From Sporosarcina aquimarina (lineage in GTDB: Bacteria > Bacillota > Bacilli > Bacillales_A > Planococcaceae): a stretch of DNA of 64,000 nt. Position numbers and translations under genes: made by a program. Positions 46,137-58,415 of the stretch are shown one piece after another (position 1 is the stretch's first letter; each line of letters starts with the position of its first letter). Below the pieces are notes generated by a model. The model was not told the DNA's origin, searched no databases, and saw nothing but the letters and a program-made list of their open reading frames with translations. The stretch covers positions 186,001 through 250,000 of the forward strand of contig NZ_JAMBOM010000002.1 of NCBI RefSeq assembly GCF_023715615.1, read 5' to 3'.

Positions 46137-47252
46137 TTAGCGCTGATCGATTGGCACATACTTTTGCATATCAGGTCCGATGTATTCGGCACGAGGACGA
46201 ATCAGTCGGTTGTTATCATACTGTTCTAGAATGTGCGCAATCCATCCAGAAATGCGGGAAACCGCAAAAATCGGAGTGAATAAATCATGATCAATCCCAA
46301 GTGAATGATAAACCGAAGCGGAGTAAAAATCAACGTTTGGTGGTAATTTTTTCTCACCAGTAACGATTTTTTCGATTTCCTCTGACATACGGTAATATTT
46401 ACCTTCTCCACGAAGTTCTGTGAGTTTTTGAGACATTTCACGAAGATGCTTAGCGCGCGGGTCTCCTTTACGGTAGACGCGGTGGCCAAAGCCCATAATT
46501 TTTTCTTTGTTCGCAAGTTTGTTGTGGATGTACTCGTCCACTTTGTCTTCGTCGCCAATCTCCATTAGCATTTTCATAACTTGCTCGTTCGCTCCACCGT
46601 GCAATGGACCTTTAAGTGCTCCAATTGCAGCTGTAACACCAGAATACATATCAGAGAGAGTTGCCACACAAACACGCGCAGTAAATGTGGATGCGTTTAA
46701 CTCATGATCTGCATGTAAGACCAGCGCTTTGTCAAATGCCTCAATTTCAATTGCTTCTGGTTTTTTTCCATTTAGCATGTAAAGGAAGTTTGCTGCATAT
46801 CCAAGTGTTGTATCAGGAGCTACTGGCTCTAGCCCTTTACGGATACGTGCAAAAGCAGTTACAACTGTTGCAATTTTAGCTTGGAGTTTAATCGCCTTCA
46901 GATAGTTTTCCTCTTTGGACATATCTTCAGCTTTCGCGTCATATAACCCTAATAAGGAGATTGCTGTGCGCAATGCTGCCATTGGGTGGACGTCTTTGAT
47001 TGGATACGTTTTGAAATGAGCGAGCACTTCTTCTGGTACGGACATGTTGTCTGCCAATTGCTGCTTTAATTCAGCTAGCTCATCTTCTTTTGGTAGACGT
47101 TGGTGCCAGAGAAGATAGACGACTTCCTCGAAACTTGCATTATTTGCAAGATCGTCAATGTCGTACCCGACGTATGTAAGGGTATCATCGATGATTGAGC
47201 TGATCGCGGATTGTGTCGCTACAATTCCTTCTAAACCTTTAGTAGATGTCAT
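46137..47252 (-). CDS. citZ: citrate synthase II
   Basis: A 371-residue citrate synthase: catalytic His in LHADHELNAST near residue 180, GPLHGGANE, MGFGHRVYRKGDPRA and the Asp in YSASVYHSLGI. It condenses acetyl-CoA and oxaloacetate. ATG at 47252 follows GGAGAGAG. The promoter is at 47397-47369. Confidence 0.98.
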   Translation of the reverse strand: MTSTKGLEGIVATQSAISSIIDDTLTYVGYDIDDLANNASFEEVVYLLWHQRLPKEDELAELKQQLADNMSVPEEVLAHFKTYPIKDVHPMAALRTAISLLGLYDAKAEDMSKEENYLKAIKLQAKIATVVTAFARIRKGLEPVAPDTTLGYAANFLYMLNGKKPEAIEIEAFDKALVLHADHELNASTFTARVCVATLSDMYSGVTAAIGALKGPLHGGANEQVMKMLMEIGDEDKVDEYIHNKLANKEKIMGFGHRVYRKGDPRAKHLREMSQKLTELRGEGKYYRMSEEIEKIVTGEKKLPPNVDFYSASVYHSLGIDHDLFTPIFAVSRISGWIAHILEQYDNNRLIRPRAEYIGPDMQKYVPIDQR

Positions 47253-47368
47253 GAAACTCTCTCCTTCAGTCAGCAGCCTTCTAACCACCCGTGGATTTTT
47301 TGTCTACCGGTTGGGGCAGTCGGCTGATCTGCTAATATTGTTTCCGCCTAAAAACGCTTACAAAACTC

Positions 47369-47397
47369 ATTATAATCAACTTTGTCTGTTTTGTGAA
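47369..47397 (-). promoter_or_regulatory. promoter of citZ-icd
   Basis: TTCACA (47397-47392) and TATAAT (47374-47369) are 17 bp apart on the minus strand. A degenerate cre-like stretch (GGAAACCGTATGCA, 47417-47404) lies just upstream, with too many mismatches to be called. Confidence 0.7.
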
Positions 47398-47507
47398 TGA
47401 AAATGCATACGGTTTCCAGGAAATCTATTAAATCGGAGTGAATTTCTATCAAAAAGTGGAATACTACAACCTTTTTTAAACACTACATTGTCCCGTTTCT
47501 GCCTGGA

Positions 47508-48419
47508 GTGATTGGTGGAATCTTTCTATTCCTAGTTCCACCAGCTGGTATCGCAATTATATTAGCCTATTTCGCAGCACCTGTTGTGAACTTCACCAAT
47601 CAAGTCCTGCGCTTACCTAGAACTCTTTCTACTTTGGTCGCCATGTCCATTATTATCAGTTTGGTAGTAGGGCTTTCAACTATGGCTATTCAAGGGTTGA
47701 TCGACACCTTACCGATTGCTGAGCGCCATTTGGAACCCTATACCGGAAATCAGGACTGGTCAGGCGTTGCCATTACGTTTTTAAAAGATCACGTACTGAC
47801 AGCAGGTCACACTCTTGTTGAACATACTTTTACATTTACAGGAGTTCTCTTTCAACAAGTGTTCACTCTCTTTATCTTTCTAGTTGCCTTTTTCTTTGCA
47901 CTACGAGAAACAGGAAAAGACCGATTCTGGTTCCTTGTCTACTTCCCAGGATCAATGCGGCGTCAGGCACATCGACTTTTTAAGAAGTCAGGAGAACTCA
48001 TCGGTCACTTCATTTCCATCGAAGCCCGTTTAGTTTGTCTTACATTTCTATTATTGTGTATCGGTTTCTTTTTCCTATCGTTTTCATCACCCATCGGGAC
48101 TGCATTTCTCATATCTCTTGCAGATAGCCTGCCCTTCTTGGGGATCGGATTGTTCCTTCTACCGATGATGCTCTTTTATTTTTACACAGGAAACTATCTA
48201 TTCGGTTCAGCACTGTTATTACTTTACATCCTAACGCTTGTGACTCGCCAAATCGCAGAGTCCTATTTGTGGGCATCCACTTTCCGAGTCAAACCAGTCC
48301 ATGCGTTTCTCATCACAGCCAGTTCTTTTTACTTATTCGGGTTGCCAGGAATATTACTGACACCCTTCCTCCTGTTCACGGCAATGAAAATTAGACATCA
48401 CCCGAAGTTTATCGAATGA
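47508..48419 (+). CDS. ytvI: AI-2E family transporter, YtvI-like
   Basis: A 303-residue membrane protein of the AI-2E/YtvI family with about seven hydrophobic segments and the motifs LISLADSLPFLGIGLFLLP and FGLPGILLTPFLLF. The transported compound is unknown. GTG at 47508 is the first conventional start in the frame but has no ribosome binding site. The frame is open to 47442, and the only site, GGAG (47435-47438), points to ATC at 47448, which would add 20 residues. The gene order ytvI-fxsA-pyk agrees with Bacillus. It overlaps the end of fxsA by 11 bp. Confidence 0.82.
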   Translation: MIGGIFLFLVPPAGIAIILAYFAAPVVNFTNQVLRLPRTLSTLVAMSIIISLVVGLSTMAIQGLIDTLPIAERHLEPYTGNQDWSGVAITFLKDHVLTAGHTLVEHTFTFTGVLFQQVFTLFIFLVAFFFALRETGKDRFWFLVYFPGSMRRQAHRLFKKSGELIGHFISIEARLVCLTFLLLCIGFFFLSFSSPIGTAFLISLADSLPFLGIGLFLLPMMLFYFYTGNYLFGSALLLLYILTLVTRQIAESYLWASTFRVKPVHAFLITASSFYLFGLPGILLTPFLLFTAMKIRHHPKFIE

Positions 48420-48792
48420 TAAGTGTCCCTTTTTTCATCTTCTTGTAAATTAGTTGAATGATATAGGGACGAATCATTTTTCTCGGCCAGCTGAAGAGTA
48501 ACAGCAGACCAATCGCATCTGTTATGAAACCTGGGACCAGCAACAGCAGACCACCTGCAAAAATACATAATCCATCTATAATCGGCGGTCCCGGTGGATC
48601 TCCTGCAGCCATTCGTTCTCGAAATTCTATAATCGCTCTAACTCCTTGTCGCTTCGCAAAATAAGCACCCCCAATTCCAGTAATAACAATTATGGCGAGG
48701 GTTGGCATAACACCTAGATGGCTCCCAGATACAAGTAGTAATGTGAGTTCACTTGCAGGGACGACTAAAAAAAGAAGCAGTAACCATTTCAT
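48409..48792 (-). CDS. fxsA: FxsA family membrane protein
   Basis: A 127-residue membrane protein: two N-terminal hydrophobic segments (WLLLLFLVVPASELTLLLV, TLAIIVITGIGGAYFAKRQG), a short loop with GDPPGPPIIDGL and a third and fourth segment (FAGGLLLLVPGFITDAIGLLLL). The PGFITDAIG stretch is typical of FxsA. Function in Bacillales is unknown. GGAG precedes the ATG by 8 nt. Confidence 0.9.
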   Translation of the reverse strand: MKWLLLLFLVVPASELTLLLVSGSHLGVMPTLAIIVITGIGGAYFAKRQGVRAIIEFRERMAAGDPPGPPIIDGLCIFAGGLLLLVPGFITDAIGLLLLFSWPRKMIRPYIIQLIYKKMKKGTLIIR

Positions 48793-48812
48793 TTTAATAT
48801 CTCCTCTTTGAG

Positions 48813-48848
48813 AAAAACCGCTATCCTAAAATTAGGTAGCGGTTTTTT
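48813..48848 (-). terminator. terminator of pfkA-pyk
   Basis: AAAACCGCTA pairs with TAGCGGTTTT, with an inner CCTAA/TTAGG stem, two bases past the pyk stop. Confidence 0.88.
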
Positions 48849-48850
48849 GT

Positions 48851-50611
48851 TTATAGAACTTTAGCATGGCCTTTATAAACAACGCCAGTTTCAGCGTCCA
48901 TTGTAATCTCTTTGTCATGCTTAATAATCTCCGTTGCGTTTTTCACGCCGACAATTACAGGAATGCCTAAATTCAATCCGACGATTGCGCCGTGACTGGT
49001 AAGTCCGCCCTCTTCTGTAATGAGGCCCGCACACTTTTCAAGTACAGGTAGCATATCACGGTCTGTCGAATTCGTCACAAGGATTGCACCTTCTGCATCG
49101 AACGCTTCCGCTTCTGCTGCACTCCGGGCAACGATAGCTCGGCCATATGCTACAGATTTACCGATACCTTGTCCTTTTGCTAGTAGATCGCCGATGACAT
49201 GTATCTTCATCAGATTCGTTGTTCCTGCTTCTCCAACAGGCACTCCTGCCGTAATGATTACGACATCACCATGCGTAACATACTTATTTTTAACACTTTC
49301 TTCAACCGATTCTTCAAGAATCGAGTCAATTGAACTGACACGTCTTCCAGCAATCGGGTACGCTCCCCACACGAGTGTGAGACGACGAGCGACTTGCTCA
49401 GAAGATGTTACAGCAATGATTGGACATCCAGGACGATATTTAGAAATCATCCGTGCAGTTGTTCCGCTTTCAGTAGGAGCAATTACTGCATTCACATTTA
49501 AGTTAATAGCTGTATAGGCAGCAGCTTGTCCAATAGCATCTGTCAAGTTACCATGTTTTTCTCTACGTCGCGTAGATATGAAGGAACGATAATCGAAAGA
49601 CTCTTCGATCTTGTTCGCAATCCGTACCATTGTCTCCACAGATTCTACCGGATACAAACCAGCCGCAGTTTCACCTGATAACATAATTGCATCGGTCCCA
49701 TCAAAAATCGCGTTTGCAACATCACTCGCTTCTGCACGAGTTGGTCGAGGATTCCGTTGCATGGAATCGAGCATCTGTGTTGCAGTGATAACAGGTTTAC
49801 CTGCTTGGTTACATTTTTTAATTAGCTGTTTTTGAATGACTGGAACTTCTTCTGGCGGAATTTCCACACCTAAATCTCCACGAGCGACCATGAGACCATC
49901 AGATACTTCGATGATTGCATCAATATTATCGACACCCTCTTGGTTTTCGATTTTAGGGATGATATGGATATTCGATCCACTGTTCTTTTCTAACAGTTCA
50001 CGTATTTCCAATACATCTTCCGAACGTCTGACGAATGACGCAGCGACAAAATCGATCTCTTGTTCAATCCCGAATAGGATATCTTCTTTGTCTTTTTCTG
50101 TAATCCCTGGAAGCTGAACTGAAACACCAGGTACGTTAACGCCTTTTTTATTCTTAAGTTCTCCGGAGTTCATCACTTCAGTGTGAATCAATCCTTCAGC
50201 TTTACTTCTACTCAATACTTTCAACATGACGAGACCGTCATCCAGAAGAATCGTATCGTCTTTATCCACATCGTCAATCAGTTGGTCATACGTGATTGAG
50301 AAACGCTCTTTTGTCCCAAGGACTTCTTTCATAGAAACGTCAATCTTTTGACCCGCTGTCAATTCGATTAGGCCGTTTTCCATGGAATGCGTTCGAATTT
50401 CCGGTCCTTTAGTATCGAGTAAAATTCCGACAGTCTTTTGTTTAGCAGCTGCTACTTTGCGAATTGCTTTTATACGTTGAAGGTGTTCGTCATGATCTCC
50501 ATGGGAGAAATTCAAACGTGCCACATTCATACCCGCATCTATTAGTTGCTCAAGACGTTCTGGTGATTCACTTGCTGGACCGATTGTACAAACGATTTTA
50601 GTTTTTCTCAT
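48851..50611 (-). CDS. pyk: pyruvate kinase with C-terminal PEP-utiliser-like domain
   Basis: A 586-residue Bacillus-type pyruvate kinase. The core has [33 protein letters not shown] and the substrate helix [12 protein letters not shown]. The extra C-terminal domain (about 475-586) has [23 protein letters not shown], like the phosphohistidine domain of PEP-utilising enzymes. It makes ATP and pyruvate. ATG at 50611 lies 8-11 nt after an AGGAAGTGG site. pfkA ends 33 bp upstream. Confidence 0.97.
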   Translation of the reverse strand: MRKTKIVCTIGPASESPERLEQLIDAGMNVARLNFSHGDHDEHLQRIKAIRKVAAAKQKTVGILLDTKGPEIRTHSMENGLIELTAGQKIDVSMKEVLGTKERFSITYDQLIDDVDKDDTILLDDGLVMLKVLSRSKAEGLIHTEVMNSGELKNKKGVNVPGVSVQLPGITEKDKEDILFGIEQEIDFVAASFVRRSEDVLEIRELLEKNSGSNIHIIPKIENQEGVDNIDAIIEVSDGLMVARGDLGVEIPPEEVPVIQKQLIKKCNQAGKPVITATQMLDSMQRNPRPTRAEASDVANAIFDGTDAIMLSGETAAGLYPVESVETMVRIANKIEESFDYRSFISTRRREKHGNLTDAIGQAAAYTAINLNVNAVIAPTESGTTARMISKYRPGCPIIAVTSSEQVARRLTLVWGAYPIAGRRVSSIDSILEESVEESVKNKYVTHGDVVIITAGVPVGEAGTTNLMKIHVIGDLLAKGQGIGKSVAYGRAIVARSAAEAEAFDAEGAILVTNSTDRDMLPVLEKCAGLITEEGGLTSHGAIVGLNLGIPVIVGVKNATEIIKHDKEITMDAETGVVYKGHAKVL

Positions 50612-50644
50612 TGGTTCAGGCCACTTCCTTTTCACTGATTTCCA

Positions 50645-52592
<1,948 letters not shown>

Positions 52593-52596
<4 letters not shown>

Positions 52597-53456
52597 TGTG
52601 CTGCTTCCCCCTTCGTATGCAGTCGGATAATGCGAGAAAGCACATCCTGCAAGTCTACACGATGGACGACTGCATCCAACTGACCATGGGCAAGTAGAAA
52701 TTCAGCCGTTTGGAAGTCTTCAGGTAACTTTTCACGTACAGTTTGCTCAATAACCCGGCGCCCTGCAAATCCAATAAGTGCTTTTGGCTCTGCAAGATTA
52801 ATGTCGCCGACAGATGCAAAACTCGCCGAAACCCCACCCGTAGTTGGATAGGTCATTATAGAGATATATAAAAGTCCTTTTTCTGAGTGACGGTTTAATG
52901 CAACACTCGTTTTTGCCATTTGCATTAGGGAGAGAACGCCTTCTTGCATACGAGCACCACCGCTCGCAGAAAAGATAAGCAGTGGAATTCCGAGCTCTGT
53001 CGCTTTTTCGACCGCTCTCGTAATCTTTTCACCTACAACTGATCCCATGGACCCCATACGGAAATGAGCGTCCATGATAGCGATTGCCACTTCATTACCG
53101 CCAATCTTGCCTGTACCGGTCAGCACAGCTTCGTTGAGTCCTGTTTTCTCCGCGTCTTTTTTTACTTTTGCTGTGTATGCAGGAAATTCTAATGGATTTT
53201 CAGTTACAAGATGATCATCCATGGACACAAACGTCCCTTCATCCATTAAGGAGTCAATTCGTTCTTGTGCTGTCATTTTGAAATGGAAATCACATTTAGG
53301 ACAAACTTTAAGGAGCTTGCCTAATTCTTTTGTCGGTTCAACGTGCTTACATTCTGGACATTTCGTCATAATTCCTTCAGGTACATCGCTCTTAGACTTT
53401 GCATTTGGCATGATTGCCTGTTGTTTTTTCACATTTGTAAATAAGTCCCTTAGCAT
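52593..53456 (-). CDS. accD: acetyl-CoA carboxylase carboxyltransferase subunit beta
   Basis: A 287-residue beta subunit with the N-terminal zinc ribbon (CPECKH and CPKCDFHFK, residues 33-60), then [12 protein letters not shown] and the C-terminal [11 protein letters not shown]. It overlaps the preceding regulator gene by 7 bp, so the regulator and both subunits are read from one transcript. Confidence 0.97.
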
Positions 53457-54112
53457 TCGTGTTCGCCCCTTCTTTCACCAATGACAATGTCAAGCCAGTC
53501 CTTATACCGCATAACGGCTAGATGGCTATTACCGTTCATCATCTCTTTAAGTAAATTCGTTGCAACTTCTTTTTCGTCTTCCGCCATAGTTTCATGATAC
53601 GGAACGCGGCTATATTGTTTCAACAAAAACCAAATCTTTAATGACAAGCGATTTCCTGAAACCACTACAATCTCTTGCAACAATTCTTCCCTTATGATTG
53701 GCTCTGTCCCTCGCAGTTTAACTAAAAAACTTCCCCAAACAGGAAGCGTTCTTCGTTCGGGATCATTGGAAATACATTCAATTGCTGCTTTTTCATGAAT
53801 TCGCCGCGTATCATCCACAGACTTTAATGATTGTGGATTTTGCATGATAAACGTGGAAAGAATCTCCACTAATTGATGCTTTTTATAGTCCGCGAGAAAC
53901 GTTCCTTCTCCCCTTCTTGTTTCAATCAGTCCAAGAAGTTCAAGACTTCGGAGTGCTTCTCGAATTGTGGATCTTCCTACTTGTAACCGATCCGCTAGCA
54001 CACGTTCAGAAGGTAGCTTATCCCCAATGACAGCACCTTCTTCTTTAATAATTGTACGCAGATCCGCAACAATATCCAAAAATCGTTTCGATGATGGACG
54101 AGAGTTTTCCAT
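53450..54112 (-). CDS. GntR-family (FadR-type) regulator of the accDA operon
   Basis: A 220-residue regulator: N-terminal winged helix ([40 protein letters not shown]) and an all-helical FCD-like C-terminus. It is first in the accDA transcript and overlaps accD by 7 bp, with a palindromic operator 31 bp upstream; autoregulation and control of malonyl-CoA synthesis are inferred. The ligand is unknown. In B. subtilis the malic enzyme gene ytsJ occupies this place. ATG at 54112 is 7 nt after GGAG; a TTG at 54118 is less likely. Confidence 0.87.
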   Translation of the reverse strand: MENSRPSSKRFLDIVADLRTIIKEEGAVIGDKLPSERVLADRLQVGRSTIREALRSLELLGLIETRRGEGTFLADYKKHQLVEILSTFIMQNPQSLKSVDDTRRIHEKAAIECISNDPERRTLPVWGSFLVKLRGTEPIIREELLQEIVVVSGNRLSLKIWFLLKQYSRVPYHETMAEDEKEVATNLLKEMMNGNSHLAVMRYKDWLDIVIGERRGEHEC

Positions 54113-54142
54113 GTCCAAACTCCTTTTTATGCTACATTCTTA

Positions 54143-54157
54143 AGTGGTCAGACCACT
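54143..54157. promoter_or_regulatory. FadR/GntR-type operator
   Basis: AGTGGTCAGACCACT is a perfect 15-bp palindrome containing the TGGT-N3-ACCA core of FadR-subfamily operators. It lies directly downstream of a TATAAA -10 candidate on the minus strand, where a bound repressor would block initiation. Confidence 0.75.
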
Positions 54158-54277
54158 ATCCTTTATAAGCATACAAAAAAGCAAGCCTGCCGTAAAGTGA
54201 TATCCGGAAATCTATTTCAATTGTATAGGGAGATGGTACCTTCACTATCTTTCAAAAAATAACCTATAGAGACTCGT

Positions 54278-57200
54278 TTAATCTGTAACAATCTCCTGAA
54301 CAACAAGCTGAGGTTTGCCATTTCTCACTTCCACCGTACCTCGAAACACGAGTAATGACTGCTCTTTCAGCTCACTGCTACAGATCGCATATTGTTTAGG
54401 AAATAACGTACACGAGATCTCGCCAGTCTCATCCTGTAATTCGAGAAATGCCATCGCTTCTCCTTTTTTTGTCCGAATTCGCTTCACTTCCAACACCATC
54501 CCAGCCAGTACTACCTTAGTTCCTGATGTTTGTTCAAGGGCGTCTGCAATCTGATTCGACTTAGTAGTTAGTTGCTTTTTATAAGAAGCAATTGGATGTT
54601 CAGATAAGTAGAACCCAAGTATTTCTTTTTCATAGTTAAGTCGTTGCAAATCAGACATCGTTCCGCCTGGACTATATTTAGGACTCGCCATCCCTTTCAT
54701 CATCCCTGCGAGCAAGTCTGTTTCATCAGAAGATGGTCTAACAAAGAGCGCATGTTTTCGTGCAGCTTCGATTGTTGCGAGTAACACTTCACGTGTTTGA
54801 CCGAATTCGTCCAACGCACCAGACTTCACAAGTGGCGGAATTGTTTTTTCAGTGAAGTTTTCTGCCCCAAGTGCAACAGACAAGTCAAACAGCGTTTTCA
54901 GCGTCACTTCCTGCTGACGCGCTCGTTGCAGGGTTGTATAAAATGGATAACTGATACCTTTTACTGCGCCCAAACCAAGTCGGATAGAACCATCTTCAGT
55001 TGTTGCTGACCAGTTACTTTTTGTAATTGAAGGACCTAGGACAGGGATTCCCTTCGCTTTCACTTCACGAATAATTTCCATTGTTTTTTCCGGGGAACCC
55101 GCTAACACCGATAGGCATCCAGCATAAAAATACTCAGGCTTGTTCGCCTTCAAGTAAGCGAGTTGGTAGGATATCAACGAATAAGCAACCGCATGACTCT
55201 TCGGGAATCCATAATCAGCAAACTTTACAATTAGCTCGTAAATATCACCTGCGATACTTTTAGGGAAACCGTTTCTCTGTGCACTTTCTGTAAAATGGAT
55301 GCGTTGCTCCATCAGTACATCTCGTTTCTTTTTACTGATTGCACGTCGTAACAAGTCCGCTTCCCCTAGAGTAAATCCTGCGATTTGAACGGCAATCTGC
55401 AAAATCTGTTCTTGGTAAACAATAATGCCATATGTCTCTTTTAAAATCGGTTCCAGAGCGGGATGCATGTAATGAATTGGCTCCTGCTCTTTCTTCCTTT
55501 TACTATAAAGAGGGATGTTTTCCATTGGACCCGGTCGGTATAAGGCATTTATGGCATAGATATCTTCAAAAGCATCCGGTGAAATGTCACGTAACGCTTT
55601 ACGCATGCCAGGTGATTCAAACTGAAAAACTCCTAACATGTCCCCTTTTCGAAACAACTCCAATGTCCGCTCATCATCCAGTGGAATTGTCTCAAGTGAT
55701 AGGTCCTCTCTTGTAGCAAATCGAATCAGTTTACGTATCCTGTCGAGCAAAGTCAGATTACGCAAGCCAAGAAAGTCCATTTTCAGAAGCCCAGCTTCTT
55801 CCGAGTCATTCATAGCCCACTGTGTTAAATAGATGGAATCTCCACCACTTTGTAACGGAACGGTTTCAACGAGCGGAGTTGGCGAAAGTATGACCCCCGC
55901 AGCGTGTGTAGATGCATTTCTAGGTAATCCCTCTAAAGCGAGAGACACCGTATACCACCGAGCGCGCACTTCATCTTTTTCGATCCATGTTTGCAAATGT
56001 GATGATTGGCTCACTTTCTCATGAAGAGTTTTCCCAGGAGTATCCGACAACATTTTGGATAGCAACGTCATATCTTCGTTCGAAAAGCCAAATACCCTTG
56101 CTGTATTTCTCGCTACAGATTTAGCTGATAACGTACCGAACGTTATTATTTGAGCGACATGTGCCTTCCCATATTTTTGTGCAACGTACTCGACAACTTC
56201 CATTCTTCGTGTATCCGCAAAATCGACGTCAATATCCGGCATGGTCACTCTGCTTTTATTTAAAAACCGTTCAAAAATCAACCCATATTTCAAGGGATCT
56301 ACCGCAGTGATTCCAAGGGAGAAAGCAACGAGTGATCCCGCAGAGGACCCTCGTCCAGGTCCAACTTCAATATCCTTTTGTTTTGCATAAGCAATGAAGT
56401 CTTCTACGATCAAAAAATAATCCTGATACCCCATTTCTACGATGACCTCTAATTCATACCGAAGTCGCTCCTCGTATGCGTGGGAAATCTGATTAAATCG
56501 TTTTTGCAACCCATTCCTGCAATGGATTTCAAGCAGTTGTGCTGCCGACATGTTCTCACCAACCGGAAATTTTGGCATGAGTAAATGCTTCTCTGGCAAC
56601 TGGACCTTGCATCCAACTAACATGTCTGCCGCCTGCTCAAGCCAATGCTCTTTACCTACAAACCATCGTTCCAACTCTTCTTGCTCAGGGACGTAGGCGT
56701 CTATGTATAGATTTTCGGGACGCGCTGGATCATTCAGTTTGTAGCCATCGCGAATCGCTTGTGCTGTTTCGAAACTGAAAGCGTCTTGTGGCTCGATGAA
56801 CCTAGCTTCACTGCATGCAACAATGCTAAGTTTTTCTGAATTGGCCAGTTGTTCAATGGCAGTTTCTTCAGGATGTACAGCTCCAGCGGGTCGTGCGATG
56901 CCTATATGCAAACTTTCGGTTTTGCATTGCATTTTCAAGCGTTGGATTGTTTCTTCAGTTCGAATTTCGTTCCAAGAGGGGTCTGTAAGCGGGAAAATGA
57001 CGGTACAGTTCGCAGTATAGGATTTCAACCATTTCTCAGGTAAGTTTTCAGCTTCACGTGTTGCAACAGCACTACTTATTTTTAATAGCTGACGAAAACC
57101 CTTTTCGTTTTTAGCATAAATGTAGCATAGTGGCGTTTCTCCAGTTGGTAGTTCTATCTTCACGGAAAGCCCGATGACTGGGTGAACGCCATACTTTGTC

Positions 57201-57358
57201 ATGACTTTCCAAAAAGAACGGATTCCAGAAAGAGTCGAATTCACGATTGCAGCCGAAACAGCCCCTCTTCTTTGCAGAAGAGGAGCCAATCGATCGAGCT
57301 TTATAATGCCGTTAAGTAAATCGGCTCCTGTTATAATTTGCGGATAAACAAGCTTCAT
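54278..57358 (-). CDS. dnaE: DNA polymerase III subunit alpha DnaE
   Basis: A 1026-residue DnaE of the Gram-positive DnaE3 type: a degenerate N-terminal PHP domain lacking the usual His cluster, the polymerase active site with PDIDVDF near residue 375 and GPGRGSSAGS near 335, a tandem HhH region and a C-terminal OB fold (VVLAGMVLEVKRIRTKKGEAMA). In Bacillus it extends primers before PolC takes over. It follows nrnA by 18 bp. Confidence 0.97.
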   Translation of the reverse strand: MKLVYPQIITGADLLNGIIKLDRLAPLLQRRGAVSAAIVNSTLSGIRSFWKVMTKYGVHPVIGLSVKIELPTGETPLCYIYAKNEKGFRQLLKISSAVATREAENLPEKWLKSYTANCTVIFPLTDPSWNEIRTEETIQRLKMQCKTESLHIGIARPAGAVHPEETAIEQLANSEKLSIVACSEARFIEPQDAFSFETAQAIRDGYKLNDPARPENLYIDAYVPEQEELERWFVGKEHWLEQAADMLVGCKVQLPEKHLLMPKFPVGENMSAAQLLEIHCRNGLQKRFNQISHAYEERLRYELEVIVEMGYQDYFLIVEDFIAYAKQKDIEVGPGRGSSAGSLVAFSLGITAVDPLKYGLIFERFLNKSRVTMPDIDVDFADTRRMEVVEYVAQKYGKAHVAQIITFGTLSAKSVARNTARVFGFSNEDMTLLSKMLSDTPGKTLHEKVSQSSHLQTWIEKDEVRARWYTVSLALEGLPRNASTHAAGVILSPTPLVETVPLQSGGDSIYLTQWAMNDSEEAGLLKMDFLGLRNLTLLDRIRKLIRFATREDLSLETIPLDDERTLELFRKGDMLGVFQFESPGMRKALRDISPDAFEDIYAINALYRPGPMENIPLYSKRKKEQEPIHYMHPALEPILKETYGIIVYQEQILQIAVQIAGFTLGEADLLRRAISKKKRDVLMEQRIHFTESAQRNGFPKSIAGDIYELIVKFADYGFPKSHAVAYSLISYQLAYLKANKPEYFYAGCLSVLAGSPEKTMEIIREVKAKGIPVLGPSITKSNWSATTEDGSIRLGLGAVKGISYPFYTTLQRARQQEVTLKTLFDLSVALGAENFTEKTIPPLVKSGALDEFGQTREVLLATIEAARKHALFVRPSSDETDLLAGMMKGMASPKYSPGGTMSDLQRLNYEKEILGFYLSEHPIASYKKQLTTKSNQIADALEQTSGTKVVLAGMVLEVKRIRTKKGEAMAFLELQDETGEISCTLFPKQYAICSSELKEQSLLVFRGTVEVRNGKPQLVVQEIVTD

Positions 57359-57376
57359 TGTCTATCCCTCCATTCA

Positions 57377-58318
57377 CTAGTTACATGCACATAACTTTTG
57401 TACTTTCTGAATTACTTCATCGGCTTCTTCCCAAGTTCTTACAGAGGCTCCTGCAGCAAGTGGATGTCCGCCGCCCCCATATTCAGCAGCCAAATCATTG
57501 ATAATAATTCCTTTGGAACGCAATCGGACACGAATTTGGTCCGTTTCTTCGACAAATATTAACCAAGCACGAATGCCTTTGACATCTCCAAGTGAACTTA
57601 CGAGAGAAGACGTTTCTTCTGCTTTTACATCAAATTCATCCAAGATTGTTTTTTTGAGTTTAATAAAGGCAGCTCCATTTTCATCTATCGTGAAGTTTTG
57701 ATAAACGTACCCTTGCAAGTGAAGCAGATTTCGTTCCACCTCGTACATCCCTGCAAAGATTTGCTGTCGGTCAAAGTTGTATTTGATTAGTTCACTAGCA
57801 ATTTCAAACGTCTTACCAGTTGCGCTTGGATACATGAATCTTCCTGTATCGCCGACAATTCCAGCAAATAGGAGTCTTGCAGATTCATCTGGAAGCTGCC
57901 ATCCTTTAACGTCTCGTCCTTCAGCAAATAATTCATAAATCATTTCCGAACAAGAACTTGCATCTGTATCAATCCATAATACATCCCCATACGGATCCAC
58001 ATTCGGATGATGGTCGATCTTAGCTAAAAAGCTTCCTTTTGAGTAGGACTGTCCATCTACCCGCTCGGTGTTTGCTGTATCTGTCACAATGACTAACGCA
58101 CCTTCATACATGTCATCGGATACAGAATCTTGTCCAGCTAGAAATGACAACTGGCCGTCATCACTTCCTGTCGCGTAGACATTTTTGTCCGGATAATTCG
58201 CTTCTATGAGCTTCTTTAAGCCTACTTGTGACCCAAATGCATCCGGATCGGGGCGGACGTGCCTATGAATAATAATGGTGGAGTACTGCTCAATTGTGTC
58301 AATGATTTGTCTTTTCAT
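57377..58318 (-). CDS. nrnA: bifunctional oligoribonuclease/PAP phosphatase NrnA
   Basis: A 313-residue DHH-DHHA1 phosphoesterase. Motifs: RPDPDAFGSQVG near residue 22, IVTDTANTER, KIDHHPN near residue 101, GDTGRF and the DHHA1 end GGGGHPLAAGA. It degrades nanoRNAs and 3'-phosphoadenosine 5'-phosphate. GGAGG lies 8 nt before the ATG. Divergent from ytpI. Confidence 0.96.
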   Translation of the reverse strand: MKRQIIDTIEQYSTIIIHRHVRPDPDAFGSQVGLKKLIEANYPDKNVYATGSDDGQLSFLAGQDSVSDDMYEGALVIVTDTANTERVDGQSYSKGSFLAKIDHHPNVDPYGDVLWIDTDASSCSEMIYELFAEGRDVKGWQLPDESARLLFAGIVGDTGRFMYPSATGKTFEIASELIKYNFDRQQIFAGMYEVERNLLHLQGYVYQNFTIDENGAAFIKLKKTILDEFDVKAEETSSLVSSLGDVKGIRAWLIFVEETDQIRVRLRSKGIIINDLAAEYGGGGHPLAAGASVRTWEEADEVIQKVQKLCACN

Positions 58319-58415
58319 TTTCCATTTCCTCCGATATTTAAAGAATTACGGTCGCATTTAAGTAATAAAGCCGCTACAATAGAAGAAGTGTTGGATTCTT
58401 TTGGAGGGCTATGCT

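Noticed and set aside
47404-47417. cre site (CcpA) upstream of citZ
   Set aside because: GGAAACCGTATGCA departs from TGWAANCGNTNWCA at three fixed positions and lies upstream of the promoter; too weak to call.
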